NCBI GenBank assembly: GCA_933228895.1
Contig: OW121852.1
Location: 129,451,544-129,515,543 of the forward strand
Direction: 5' to 3'
Length of the DNA stretch: 64,000 nucleotides
Source of the DNA: Platycnemis pennipes
Lineage: Eukaryota > Arthropoda > Insecta > Odonata > Platycnemididae
Each line of letters begins with the position of its first letter. Within the stretch, counting starts at the first letter, position 1. Positions 23,801-30,899 of the stretch are shown here, piece by piece. A program made the translations under genes and the position numbers. Below the pieces are notes generated by a model. The model saw only the letters and a program-made list of their open reading frames with translations, made no database searches and was not told the DNA's origin.

Positions 23801-25130
23801 CAAAGCAGGCATACAAAACCTTACCTCATGTTGGGTTAGCTTAAAGTCCTTATACCAACATGCGACTACCTAAACAATCCATTTATACATTTGTGCGCAT
23901 ATATATGTATTCATTAAATAACAAAGCTCTTTTACGGGATTCGTAATAACGGAGTCACGGTGGAACCTCCTTAAGGGATTATGTCTAAATTTCAACCTAT
24001 GTTCTGACAGTGATTCCCATTTTAGTTCGTCTAATAGACTGGTTACACTAATATAAAGTCCACCTCTTGCGACGTCCAGGAGGTTGAGAATGCTATGTCA
24101 TGACTTGAGATGGGCAAATTACCGTAATTTTCAATTGAGGTAAATTACGGTAATTTTCGAAAATTACCGTAATCTTCCGGTAATTTTAACTTTTGAGCTG
24201 TAAATCCTTATCAGACGACTCAAAACGAAATCAAATAGCGTTAAGATATAAATACCGACGCTTATATCAAACATATCACGAATTTTATCTATTATATCTC
24301 ATTAAAACAATTAAAACGAAGTTGGCAGCAACACGCAATATGCCTCTTTTGTCACACTGAGAAATTTTCGTTTTCAAAGACATACCTCTGCGCGTTTGCA
24401 TTTGTTATTTTGCTCTGAATTAATCACGGACACAGCACGTTTTTGCATGCTTAGTTTGCTACTTTTATCTTTTTAAATATCGCAGTTTGGACTAATATAT
24501 TAATACAAATCCTTGTAAATGCATGATATGTAATTATTGTTTTGTGAGAATTCACCCCCTGCAACACACCAATGAGGTGGCTTGCAGGGTAGTATGTAGA
24601 TGTAGATGACGCAAGGTTCTTAATTGATAATATCATCCATTCCATTGGTTTCTTCGTGAGGAAGAAATTTTCTGAAAAAGAACTTTTCTGAAAATTACCG
24701 TTTATTACGGTGATTTTCAGGGGTGTTGGTAATTTACGAATATTCATGCGGTGAGTTGCCCACCTCTAGTGACGTTCCTCCTCTTGTGCGCGCAGGCCAC
24801 GGCTCGATGGGTCTCAGCAACTCGATCGGCTCCAACACCTTCGACATCCTGCTGTGCCTCGGTTTGCCGTGGCTCATCAAGGCGTCGCTGCTGCCCTCCG
24901 TGCCCGGCCACCACTCCATCACCATCAACTCGCGCGGCCTCGAGTACAGCGCCATCTCGCTGCTCTCCACGCTCCTGCTCCTCTACCTCACGTTCGCGTG
25001 CAACCGATTCAAGCTGGACCGCAAGGTGGGCATCGCGTGCCTCTGCATGTACGCCGTCTTCCTGCTGCTCGCCTCCCTCATCGAGCTGAACGCCTTCTTC
25101 GTCGTCAACCTCCCCACGTGCGGGCGGTGA
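8629..25130 (+). CDS. K+-dependent Na+/Ca2+ exchanger, SLC24/NCKX family (3' seven exons)
   Basis: Seven exons (8629-8816, 11561-11708, 12612-12743, 15256-15378, 16752-17036, 19533-19634, 24796-25130) join in frame to give 436 codons and a TGA. All introns are GT-AG. Family function: a plasma or organelle membrane protein exporting Ca2+ with K+ in exchange for Na+. Seen here: the alpha-1 repeat (residues about 7-60) with [16 protein letters not shown] and GSAVFNIL; a hydrophilic loop (about 113-235); and the alpha-2 repeat with [32 protein letters not shown] and LPWLIK, followed by two membrane segments. The 5' end is missing: no start codon, signal or first membrane segments were found upstream in the window. 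The phrases VVGTF-TEGD and LAVAACC recall vertebrate NCKX5 (SLC24A5) more than NCKX1/2, but the subgroup is uncertain. The exons are much more GC-rich than the introns. Confidence 0.95.
8886..9552 (+). mobile_element. PIF/Harbinger deletion derivative
   Basis: Terminal inverted repeats begin AGCCTCAAGTACACGAGGCG on the left and, on the opposite strand, AGCCTCAAGTACATTTGGCG on the right. TAA flanks both ends (8883-8885 and 9553-9555). Sub-terminal copies of GCTTGTAAACT repeat in both arms. The centre retains part of a HARBI1-type transposase. The element lies in the intron directly after the first NCKX exon of the window. Confidence 0.85.
9235..9409 (+). pseudogene. HARBI1-type transposase remnant (N-terminal)
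   Basis: In one frame the sequence reads [20 protein letters not shown] then KEL, a stop, [10 protein letters not shown], a stop, and [18 protein letters not shown]. This matches the N-terminal block of PIF/Harbinger nucleases (a WV-RR-YG-LL-EL-EDP-Y-RM pattern), known from family knowledge. Two in-frame stops and the absence of the DDE catalytic domain make it non-functional. Confidence 0.8.
9838..10515 (+). mobile_element. Penelope-like element, 5'-truncated, GIY-YIG end
   Basis: An open frame from about 9858 to 10426 encodes the end of the RT ([18 protein letters not shown]) followed by a GIY-YIG endonuclease domain: [20 protein letters not shown], then TTRLQEHRR and [15 protein letters not shown]. 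This order, RT then GIY-YIG, is diagnostic of Penelope-like elements. Non-coding DNA follows with a hammerhead-like motif near 10411. The RT catalytic core is missing, so the copy is truncated. It lies inside an NCKX intron in the same orientation as the gene. Confidence 0.85.
10409..10442 (+). ncRNA. Hammerhead ribozyme-like motif of a PLE
   Basis: CCTGATGATGGCTTAGTAAG followed by CTGAAACACTT contains the conserved CUGAUGA and GAAAC boxes with a short GCTTAGTAAGC stem between them. Penelope-like elements are known to carry such motifs in their terminal repeats. I did not find a convincing stem I and stem III with a cleavage triplet, so activity is unproven. Confidence 0.45.
10516..11127. other. 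Intron, no feature recognised
   Basis: AT-rich intronic DNA between the PLE and an RTE-like 3' end. No exon-like GC block or family motif was seen. Confidence 0.4.
11128..11345 (-). mobile_element. RTE-like LINE, 3' terminal fragment
   Basis: It starts with CATCATCATCATCACCATCG followed by GTCAACAATCCTAGGATTAT, matching the 3' end of the relic at 4228 (CATCATCATTGGTCAACAATCC). On the minus strand the coding block for MRYMEQ and a diverged copy of the EGKVNGK block can be traced to about 11330. The insertion is 5'-truncated and lies antisense in an NCKX intron. Confidence 0.75.
11561..11708 (+). CDS. NCKX exon 2 in window: post-alpha-1 membrane segments
   Basis: The acceptor is CCGTTGCAG and the donor is GGAG|GTGAGA. 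The exon starts [20 protein letters not shown], the family's WWP-RD block, and continues through a DERVEWYEA turn into a hydrophobic stretch ending MYIVYIG. The last base starts a codon completed by the next exon. Confidence 0.93.
11709..12611. other. NCKX intron, no feature recognised
   Basis: AT-rich intronic sequence between two confident exons. No repeat shared within the window and no other exon candidate. Confidence 0.5.
12612..12743 (+). CDS. NCKX exon 3 in window: start of the cytoplasmic loop
   Basis: The acceptor is TTTGCTTTCAG and the donor is AACG|GTAAAA. The first codon is completed with the previous exon and gives V, then MYWDKSF, the usual end of the fifth membrane segment. 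The rest is hydrophilic and low in complexity (Ala, Asp, Glu and Ser rich), as expected for the variable regulatory loop. It ends after CHN with one base of a split codon. Confidence 0.85.
12744..14400. other. NCKX intron, no feature recognised
   Basis: AT-rich intron of low information content. I found no family motif and no repeat matching other parts of the window. Confidence 0.45.
14408..14758. mobile_element. Short inverted-repeat element with GGGCCC-rich ends
   Basis: The left end reads GGGTGTCGGAACTTTTTCGC (14410) and the right end, on the opposite strand, GGGTGTCGGAATACTCTTCG (from 14756). Inside, AGGGCCCGG-type phrases recur near 14450, 14470 and 14640. The layout suggests a non-autonomous DNA transposon of about 350 bp. 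No clear target duplication was found, so the superfamily is open. Confidence 0.5.
14875..15010. repeat. GC-rich CCCGGG/GCCCGG-rich segment
   Basis: Between 14900 and 14970 there is a GC-rich block with GGGGCGCCCC and the inverted pairs CCCGGGCAGCCGCCCGG. It contrasts sharply with the AT-rich intron around it and is probably part of another mobile element. I cannot define its borders. Confidence 0.3.
15256..15378 (+). CDS. NCKX exon 4 in window: cytoplasmic loop
   Basis: The acceptor is CATTCCGCGCAG and the donor is GCAG|GTATTT. The split codon gives E, then [18 protein letters not shown] and a Gly/Ala-rich end. There is no family motif in this part, as the loop diverges between paralogues. 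It is included because it keeps phase on both sides and is as GC-rich as the other exons. It could be alternatively spliced, since its length (123 nt) is a multiple of three. Confidence 0.78.
15379..16751. other. NCKX intron, no feature recognised
   Basis: AT-rich intron. Near 16620-16670 a short tandem of GGTACACGTTTC-like units precedes the next exon. Nothing else is assignable. Confidence 0.4.
16752..17036 (+). CDS. NCKX exon 5 in window: loop end and start of the second membrane cluster
   Basis: The acceptor is GCTGCGTTGCAG and the donor is ATCG|GTGAGT. It encodes the remaining acidic, Gly-rich loop, then [18 protein letters not shown], a strongly conserved family block, and [20 protein letters not shown] followed by [10 protein letters not shown]. 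These residues (about 235-292 of the partial protein) begin the C-terminal membrane cluster. A MITE-A copy starts 13 bases beyond the exon end. Confidence 0.94.
17050..17581 (+). mobile_element. MITE-A copy 2, just inside an NCKX donor
   Basis: Starts AATGCGGTCGTTTACCATGT and ends ACGCCCCCATT, giving inverted termini. Internal landmarks match copy 1 (AACCCTTTCGGAAAAGTGG, CAATCACAACTGAGCCCGCG, AAGGACGGGAGGAAAATGAC). The left terminus is 13 bases past the end of NCKX exon 17036. No obvious target duplication. Confidence 0.85.
17596..17712 (+). mobile_element. MITE-A partial copy
   Basis: Begins GGTTGTAAAATAAAAAGACC and continues through TTTTAACCCTTTCGCTTTAG, matching the first third of MITE-A (compare 17094-17180). 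It lies 14 bp after the full copy in the same orientation, consistent with a tandem duplication or an earlier insertion. Confidence 0.65.
17713..19532. other. NCKX intron, no feature recognised
   Basis: About 1.8 kb of AT-rich intron. Scattered short frames lack motifs, and no shared repeat was noticed. Confidence 0.4.
19533..19634 (+). CDS. NCKX exon 6 in window: first half of alpha-2 repeat
   Basis: The acceptor is CCTTCTTCGCAG and the donor is CAAG|GTGAGA. It encodes [20 protein letters not shown] then [13 protein letters not shown], the alpha-2 cation-binding motif. The donor site lies inside a 14 bp target-site duplication (19631-19644), and the second copy is at 20419-20432 beyond a Penelope-like insertion. 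Confidence 0.95.
19645..20418 (-). mobile_element. Penelope-like element with inverted terminal repeats, inserted at a splice donor
   Basis: Flanked by a perfect 14 bp duplication, CAAGGTGAGAAGCG, at 19631-19644 and 20419-20432. The arms are inverted repeats of about 160 bp (19677-19840 and 20258-20418): AGGATCCATTCGTTTCGGG at the left end matches the complement of CCCGAAACGAATGGATCCT at the right. The left side has 32 extra bases before the repeat, like the short extension known on Penelope pseudo-LTRs. A GIY-YIG relic lies between the arms on the minus strand. The element occupies the start of an NCKX intron, antisense to the gene. Confidence 0.88.
19990..20205 (-). pseudogene. GIY-YIG endonuclease remnant of the PLE
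   Basis: On the minus strand, from about 20205 downwards: [19 protein letters not shown], a stop codon, then [19 protein letters not shown] and [20 protein letters not shown] and YIG signature residues and a downstream EH block are recognisable. The in-frame stop replaces the residue after TS, so this copy cannot make the full domain. The RT domain is absent. Confidence 0.8.
20841..21010 (-). mobile_element. CR1-like LINE 3' end
   Basis: TACATCTACACGACACCCTG followed by CAAGCCACCGCGAGGGTGTG gives the family 3' terminus in reverse. It matches further through the CATGCAAACAAGC UTR variant also seen at 26240-26290. Only about 170 bp remain. Confidence 0.7.
21011..22320. other. NCKX intron, no feature recognised
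   Basis: AT-rich intron with a local inverted repeat at 21112-21150 (ATGCATAAATCATATATA / TATATGATTTATGCAT). No coding signal. Confidence 0.4.
22330..22600 (+). mobile_element. Probable Penelope-like 3' remnant
   Basis: A pyrimidine-rich stretch (22350-22470) is followed by CTTGACAATGACACGGGAGT and GTCGAAACCGGTCAAG. This resembles the pyrimidine-rich region plus hammerhead-like segment at 10310-10440. GACACGGGAGTGTC forms a stem before the GAAAC box. The CUGAUGA box is degenerate. No coding part remains. Confidence 0.45.
22601..23648. other. NCKX intron, no feature recognised
   Basis: About 1 kb of AT-rich intron with no shared repeat or motif that I could identify. Confidence 0.35.
23649..24090 (-). 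mobile_element. CR1-like LINE, 3' UTR and decayed coding end
   Basis: CTACATCTACATCTACGCAA and a CCCTGCATGCCACC block mark the 3' terminus with its hexamer tail. The 3' UTR follows (TTGGGTTAGCTTAAAGTCC near 23835), and traces of the RT C-terminus run to about 24090. Frames are broken. Confidence 0.75.
24105..24768. mobile_element. hAT-like non-autonomous element
   Basis: The left end reads TTGAGATGGGCAAATTACCG and the right end, on the opposite strand, TAGAGGTGGGCAACTCACCG. Both arms carry repeated ATTACCGTAATTTTC-type units (24118-24185, 24690-24720). A YAGAGGTGGGCAA terminus is typical of hAT elements, but the 8 bp flanks do not match, so the target duplication is lost or the ends are slightly misplaced. 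A short LINE tail is inserted inside. Confidence 0.6.
24517..24612 (+). mobile_element. CR1-like LINE 3' tail, very short copy
   Basis: Reads ATGCATGATATGTAATTATT, then GAGAATTCACCCCCTGC, and ends GTATGTAGATGTAGATG. This is the last 95 bp of the family, in the orientation opposite to most copies here. It lies within the hAT-like element. It begins at almost the same point as the LINE-like tail of the SINE at 7950. Confidence 0.75.
24796..25130 (+). CDS. NCKX terminal exon: second half of alpha-2 and last membrane segments
   Basis: The acceptor is CTTGTGCGCGCAG. The split codon restores the G of AKQG; the exon then encodes [20 protein letters not shown] and [15 protein letters not shown], an [12 protein letters not shown] segment and a final hydrophobic block ending [15 protein letters not shown], with TGA at 25128-25130. 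The acceptor lies 27 bases after the end of a hAT-like element, so the polypyrimidine tract is short. Confidence 0.95.
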
Positions 25131-26160
25131 GGCACCGGCGCGGCACCTTGCAGCAACACGGAAATGGGGAGAGGGGAATCCCCCCGAGCACTCTTTCTTC
25201 TGCTCTCTGAATCCGGCTCTCCTAGGTGCAAAGGGCGGCGCGTTCCATCCTAAATTATTCTTCTCCCGAGTTACTTATTCTCTGCCAACCCCCCAGCGGG
25301 TGAAGAACTGATTCAAAGCAAAAAAATACGGATATTTCCTTCGTGGATTTAGAGGCTAACATTTTTTTTCAAACTCACGATTTTGATTTTTTTGTAACGA
25401 TGTGATTCCACGAGTCATTGACGATGCGGATTCCGCAGAATTGGGCTTGGTCATTTTTTTATTTGCCTTGGGGGAAAAAAACAATTTTAGCTATTTTATG
25501 TTTCGCGTGGCGTAGCGGTGTTTTGAGCGGGGATGGGGTGGATGGGACGGACCACCCCTGTTAAAGGGAGGGAAGGCTCGAAGGGCTAGCGGGGGAGGGG
25601 TGTGAAGGGTCGGGCCTTGCTTTACGGCCAGAAGAAGAAGAAGCTTTGCTTCGTCTCCCCTTCGCAAGGGCTGGACGAAGAGTGCCTGTCCCGCAAAGAG
25701 GAGTTCTTTGCCGAGGTGATTAATGTACGAGAGGGGAAGTTTTAGTCACGGGAGATGCGTCGCAGGGTCTTGGAAGGGCCCGAGCCGTCTGGGGTCGTTT
25801 GGGATGCCCGTATTCCTCGATGGAGATAAGTTGTGAGAACAGACTCATTGCCTTGTGTATTGCATATTCAAATAGTCTCAGAGATATGTAAAAAGTGGAA
25901 ATACAGTGTTGATTATGTTGGACCAACTCGTTCGGGACGCAAAGAGGACTCATTTACGAAAAGGTGACAGAAGTGTGACTGTATGCACTCATTCATACCC
26001 AAAGTGCATTCTGTGGTACTTTGCATGCGTGAGCATTCTGTATGTGTGTATGTATAAATGTGTGTACACCTTTTGAATGGCCAATTTTGTTTTTCAACTT
26101 TCCTGGAATACGTCATTCGGTAACGCACTCCTTGGATATCTTTTTCAGTCCGAAAGTCAA
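25131..26160 (+). other. NCKX 3' flank, candidate 3' UTR
   Basis: Follows the NCKX stop codon. GC-rich just after the stop and again at 25500-25700, AT-rich between. I found no AATAAA or ATTAAA signal in this stretch, so the transcript end is not fixed. No further gene is evident. Confidence 0.35.
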
Positions 26161-26164
26161 CCAA

Positions 26165-27010
26165 ATCCACATCTACATCGACGCAATACCCTGCGAGGCA
26201 CTAAGAGGGAGTGTGGCAGGGGGTTAAGATCACCAAACATGCACTATTCACATTCAAACAAGCTACTAAATCGAAACATGCTAGTTTATAGTGTCCCATG
26301 CAGGCTGATAGCTATTATCTACATAGTAATAAAGAGATTGGTTGTTAATACATGCATCATGCCCTACAGACTACTCTACTAATATTTCACCTACTTATCC
26401 CTTCGCTATGCTGCCTATTTTGTTCTATTATAGTAAAAAGGAAAAATGACATTTTGAATCTATCGGTACGACAATCTATCTCTCTAATCTTATTTTTCTG
26501 GTTGAATCTAGCATAATACGCAGGTGTTTCAAAAATGTGTAAAATCTTTGGTAAAGCTATACGTTTTGAATTTCTACTATAGATTTGATCTGTACTTAAA
26601 CCTACGTTCTGCTTATTATTCCCAACCTAATGCTTCTATTAATTCTGGTACATAACTAAACCTATCGTAACATCTTTTAACAAACCTAGCTGCTCTACGC
26701 TCCGCACTTTCTAGCTCTCTAGTAATCTAATTACTTCGGATCCTATATATTGGCATTATATTAAAAAATGTACCAACCAGTGAATAGTAACATCGCTCAT
26801 TCGTCTTTTCGTCACATTTCCATAGTGGGTACTCTTTTGATAAGTCCTAGCTTTCTTTTGGCTCGGGCGAATGCTTGCCGGATGTGTCTTCCCCCAAGAT
26901 AAATCTTTAGCGATAGTCACACCCAAGTACCTTATGGTATAAACGCTTTCAGTTATCATTTTACGAATGCTACAGGATCGCTCTCTTGGGATTCACCCTA
27001 TGCCGTGGTT
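26165..27010 (-). mobile_element. CR1-like LINE, 3' UTR plus RT C-terminus
   Basis: The 3' terminus is at 26165 (CCACATCTACATCGACGC, then GTGTGGCAGGGGG). On the minus strand, RT-derived blocks are traceable from about 26450 upward, including a TDRF-MSFF-like end near 26440-26480. The frame at 26959-26756 contains VYTIRYLGVTIAKDLSWG, a typical non-LTR RT palm/thumb motif. Stops and frameshifts are frequent. Confidence 0.75.
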
Positions 27011-27234
27011 AATTGTGGTACTATTGTGTACTGCGAGAGATGGCCTATAGGAGAAATCACACATTGTGAATAATTTTTGGACACATTTCTAGCACCCGTG
27101 CGTAGGTATTCATCTGTCACACCTAATAGCACTCGAAGGTCAAGTGCATTTTTGCATGGGTATTTTCCATTCGGACAGTTTAAAATTAAGGCAAAGGATA
27201 TAATAAAAAGATATTTGTTGTCTTAAGTATGCAT

Positions 27235-27490
27235 AGCCAATTATCATCCTCCTCCTGCAACCTTCTCTTGCCTCACTCTATACACGATCTCTGTCTCGCT
27301 TCAACATGCTTCTCGTAGTCCTACTTAAATAAAGAAAACATCCCACTCACTCATGCATCGCATTTCGACCTCTTTTAGGCAACTTGTATCTCATACACCC
27401 AACGTGTAAATTTTTCCACAACAACCACTGAAGAAAAAGTTAGTTGACGAGAAAACTACGTTTTCTCCATCGTCATCTTTTCTCCCATTT
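27235..27490 (+). mobile_element. Possible Penelope-like 3' remnant
   Basis: A pyrimidine-rich stretch is followed by CCACTGAAGAAAAAGTTAGT and GACGAGAAAACTACG. The arrangement resembles the 3' regions at 10310-10440 and 22350-22545, with degenerate CUGAUGA and GAAA boxes. Weak evidence. Confidence 0.3.
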
Positions 27491-28375
27491 TTATTTCTTA
27501 CTCCACATTCATGCAGGTCTGTGGCTATCCTCTATTTCCTTATCATCGATTCACAGGGTTCTTGTTGCATGCTTCAGGAGCAAAACCTTGACTCTCTTTT
27601 TCGAAGAAGAGGTTTGAAGTTCGCCTCTCCCGCATTGGCGGTAGGGACGCATTTCCGAAACTTGTCATGATTTTTCCTCTTTCCTCTGCTCTATAATGCT
27701 CTGGAGCAGTGTTTGTAATTCTTTTCTGCCTCCAGCTGGGCTGTGTTTGGAACCGTCGCTCGGGGGTATCTCAAATAGGTATCTAGGGAGTTACGTGGTA
27801 CCAAAACAAACGGATTGCAAATTTGGTCTATTGTAATCACACACTGCAATCTCACTACATTGTTTAACACGAGTTTTATCTCATATACCTCGAACATAGA
27901 GCTTTAGGGTGAGGAAAACCAAAGAAAAATCAATTAGTGATACTGTAATAAATGACACATTTGCGAACCCTTTCTGGTTTGTACCATGTGAATTCTTGGT
28001 TATCTATGCGAGGTAATTCCAAAGGTTTCCAAACACAAACCCTAAGACCCCTAATGCTTTTATATATGCTACTGTTGAGGACTCCCTATTCTGTGGCTCC
28101 TAGACAATTTACGGAAATATTTGGTAGCATACCTAAAGATAGGTAACTAAATAACGATAATTATCCAGTGGTTTCCATGTACTTTTTTAGTTAAAAAATT
28201 AGGCAAGTCTTGGGGGCGTTAAAAAATCCTGGATTTCGGTACTATTTGTCAACAGAAAGTTAAATGTTGCGAGCATCAAGCATTGATGCCTGCATTACTA
28301 CGGATATCAAGAATGCTGTAATATACTAATTCAGGAGTGAATATCAGTTTGGGAGGTCTTCTCCGTGTGCGTAAA
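27491..28375. other. No recognisable gene
   Basis: AT-rich intergenic DNA. Short frames on both strands show no motif. Confidence 0.35.
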
Positions 28376-28437
28376 TACGAAATTGTTGTATGTTTGTTTT
28401 TCGGGTGTACCCCGCGTTCTATACCAGGTGTGATCCC

Positions 28438-28473
28438 TGACGTTTCGTGGCCGTTGCTGGTCACTTCATCAAA
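28438..28473 (-). ncRNA. Hammerhead-like core, left PLE repeat
   Basis: On the minus strand: TTTGATGAAGTGACCAGCAA then CGGCCACGAAACGTCA. A GUG-CAC closing stem II separates a UUGAUGA box from GAAAC. The canonical box is CUGAUGA, so the catalytic C is replaced by U and this copy is probably weak or inactive. The paired copy at 29210 lies in the opposite orientation. Confidence 0.45.
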
Positions 28474-28517
28474 GGGAATGAGGTATCTGTCCAGTTGGAG
28501 GAGTTTATAAAGGGGTT

Positions 28518-29111
28518 TCATGGAGAGAAAAGGATGGGAAGGGGAGGAGGGGAAGGAGTAGTCATTGCATTTTTATTTAGGTTCACAGCAGGGTCCCACG
28601 TGTGGCTGACTTGGAGGCCACAGTCCCTATTGTAATTTTGCTGGAATTTTCTTATTTCCAAAGCTTCGCGGATCAGCAGGGGCTTGAAGTTTTTCACTTT
28701 GGCGATTATCTTTGTTTCTTTGAGGTCAATCGCGTGTCCCGAGGCTGCATGTTCCGCTGCTGCTGATTTTAAGGGTTGTCCCAGTCGAATAGCCCGCTCG
28801 TGTTCTTCTAAGCGGGTTTTAACGGAGCATCCGGTTTCGCCGATATGTTTCTTCTCGCAAGTTTGGCATGGTATCTCATACACTCCTTCTACTTGAAATG
28901 GTGTTGCATCCTTCACACTCCTCAGGCAGTTTCTAATTTTTAAATGTGGCTTGAACACAGCTTTGATTTCATGTTTGCGGAGGATGTTTCCTATTCTGTC
29001 CGTTATGCCCCGGACGTAAGGAAAGAAGGCTCTCTTGGGTGCAAGGTTGTCTTCGACCGGAGTCCCAATTTCTTCTTTTCCTTGCATTGCATTGTCCTCA
29101 TCCTTGTTCAT
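28518..29111 (-). pseudogene. PLE protein C-terminus with GIY-YIG domain (197 codons open)
   Basis: The open frame covers residues about 25-70 of RT thumb-like sequence (FFPYVRGITDRIGNILRKHE), then GVYEIPCQTCEKKHIGETGC, SVKTRLEEHERAIRLG and SAAAEHAASGHAIDLKET, and ends in a basic IREALEIRKFQQNYNRDCG block. This is the usual GIY-YIG layout of Penelope-like elements, with HIG in place of YIG and C where many copies have R after TG. The frame has no internal stop, but it lacks the RT core, so it is a truncated protein. It runs into the left terminal repeat. Confidence 0.82.
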
Positions 29112-29209
29112 GATTTTGAAAATTTTCCGTCCACTCCTCTCCTTCCCATCCTTTTCCCTCCATGAAACTCATATATTAACTCCACCAACTCGACAGATAC
29201 CGCATTCCC

Positions 29210-29265
29210 TTTGATAAAGTGACCAGCAACGGCCACGAAACGTCAGGTATTACACCTGGTATCAA
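29210..29265 (+). ncRNA. Hammerhead-like core, right PLE repeat
   Basis: CTTTGATAAAGTGACCAGCA then ACGGCCACGAAACGTCAGG, followed by GTATTACACCTGG. CAGGT-ATTAC-ACCTG can form a stem III hairpin after GAAAC. The first box is UUGAUAA, diverged at two positions from CUGAUGA. It is likely a decayed ribozyme of the PLE terminal repeat. Confidence 0.4.
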
Positions 29266-29310
29266 AAGTACCCGGGGTACACCCGAAAAACAAACATACA
29301 TCTATAATGA

Positions 29311-30380
29311 CCCGCGAGAGTTTTAACCAAGAAATATGAAATGCTCTGTTTAATTTGGTCGCATGAAAATGCAAAGATTTTATTAAGTCTTGTGATATGT
29401 ATAGAGTTATGTTAGTTTAAATGTATGGAAAGTGTAAAAAATGTATTTAAAGAAATTGTTTTTATGAGGATCGAGAGAACATCAATGACACGATTATCTT
29501 GGTTGGAGATATTCAAATTAAAAAAAAGCAGAATGCATCGTGAACCTATCCCACCAATCGTGGATACCGTGCATAAAATATAAAAGCCTGAAGAATTATC
29601 CATAGAATTAGATGATTGAAGAAAATATTTATTAATGCTCTGAGGTAACCCATTAAAGCAAGTAAAATAAGAATAATTATATATTCTGCTCATGTAGTCT
29701 TAAAATAAGAATTAAGAAAATAAAATAAACAGTATACCATATTTGAGACACCACAATCAGCAAATTAACACTAATTAAAGTTTAGTATTTTTAATTGAAA
29801 AAAAGTTTACCTTTGAAAGACTGAATTAAAAATGAGGATATTTATGTATCTATGTCTAGGCTATACCATAAGCGCTAGAACCATAAGCGCTAAAACTTGG
29901 ATGCAGAGATAAGGAAGGAGTTAAGGAATATGTTTGTATGCACTTGGGAGAAGTAAAAAAGGTTGGGTTCAGAGCAGGTAAATCTTTGGGGGTGCACGTT
30001 CCCTGGGGGTAAATAGATCCAGATAGCCAGATTCCGATTGTGGAAAAGGGAGAAAGGAAAAGAAAGTTCTAAAAAAATTAGTCTAAGCCCGAGTAAGTTC
30101 TCGTCTCGATGAGAGTTGAAATTTTACAGCAAAGATTAGTTTGGGTTTGACTTTGAGTTTTCTATTAAATTTTTAAATAAATTTGGCGATTCAATCTAAG
30201 TTTTGAAATGTTTACTATATTAATGTTATGAATGAAGATATGGGCCCTTTGAATCTGCTGCCATAAATATTATAGGTACCTATCAAAGGGTTTAAGTTCA
30301 CGTTTGTGTATTCATATAATTCAATTTTCTAGAATCCTCAATGGAAGAAATTTACAAAAAGGTTGAGCAAAATAGCAGAA
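29311..30380. other. No recognisable gene
   Basis: AT-rich DNA. GCGCTAGAACCATAAGCGCTA near 29870 is a short direct repeat (CCATAAGCGCTA twice). Nothing else is assignable. Confidence 0.35.
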
Positions 30381-30381
30381 A

Positions 30382-30836
30382 GCATTGTTTCGGGTTTTCC
30401 TCCGTGTCAGCTGGCGTGTGGACAGCAGTTTCGCCAGCGTGTTCAGGTCGAAGCTGCTTGCATGTGGATTTTGCCTCTCTTATTTACCGTAGGCTGGCTG
30501 GGTGCTGTTCTCTGATTGGTCAGGACATTTAATTTGAGGAGACGAAATTTTTAACGAAGGAGTGCCAATAATTCCCTCGGCAAATCAGGGAAGCCATAGA
30601 AATTAAAAAAAAAACACCGTTGAGTTTTGACGGAGAGGACGGATATCTACTTCTCAGCGCTTGGAAAAGACTCATCCAAGAGGCAGATAATCAGAGAGCA
30701 GCACCCAGCCAGCCTACGGTATATAATAGAGGCAAAAGCCACATGCCAACACCTTCGACCTGAAGAAGATGGCAGGATAGCCAGCGAAATTGTTGTCTAC
30801 AAGCCAACTGAAGCTGAAAAAAACCCGAAACAATGC
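30382..30836 (+). mobile_element. Short Penelope-like copy with inverted terminal repeats
   Basis: The left arm (30382-30526) starts GCATTGTTTCGGGTTTTCCT. The right arm (30681-30836) is its diverged complement and ends ACCCGAAACAATGC. Both include the phrase GTAGGCTGGCTGGGTGCTG or its complement. Between the arms a plus-strand remnant reads REAIEIK, then GEDGYLLLSAWK, the C-terminal tail seen after GIY-YIG domains (compare REAIEIEKCPLNFNRDEG at 61450). The RT and GIY-YIG are deleted. Confidence 0.7.
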
Positions 30837-30899
30837 AGAGATCAAAAAATCACTATGGAAACCTTTGTTCCAACATAATAGAAAGAAATTTAATGCAAA

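Larger units (their letters stand above)
28380..29310 (-). mobile_element. Penelope-like element with inverted pseudo-LTRs
   Basis: Inverted terminal repeats of about 150 bp face each other: the left arm (28388-28545) starts TGTATGTTTGTTTTTCGGGT and the right arm (about 29150-29308) is its complement, ending ACCCGAAAAACAAACATACA. Between them a minus-strand frame encodes the RT end and a GIY-YIG domain. Both arms carry a hammerhead-like core. Compact and relatively well preserved, though the RT catalytic region is missing. No clear target duplication was found. Confidence 0.85.

Noticed and set aside
24097..24776. 8 bp target duplication for the hAT-like element
   Set aside because: The flanks GTCATGAC and GTGACGTT agree at too few positions to claim a duplication.
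24854..25210. Alternative frames over the terminal NCKX exon, more than 110 codons
   Set aside because: They overlap a confident exon in other frames, and their His/Arg/Pro- or Ser-rich composition is a by-product of GC-rich codons.
25131..26160. Polyadenylation signal for NCKX
   Set aside because: No AATAAA or ATTAAA was seen in this interval, so no transcript end is reported.
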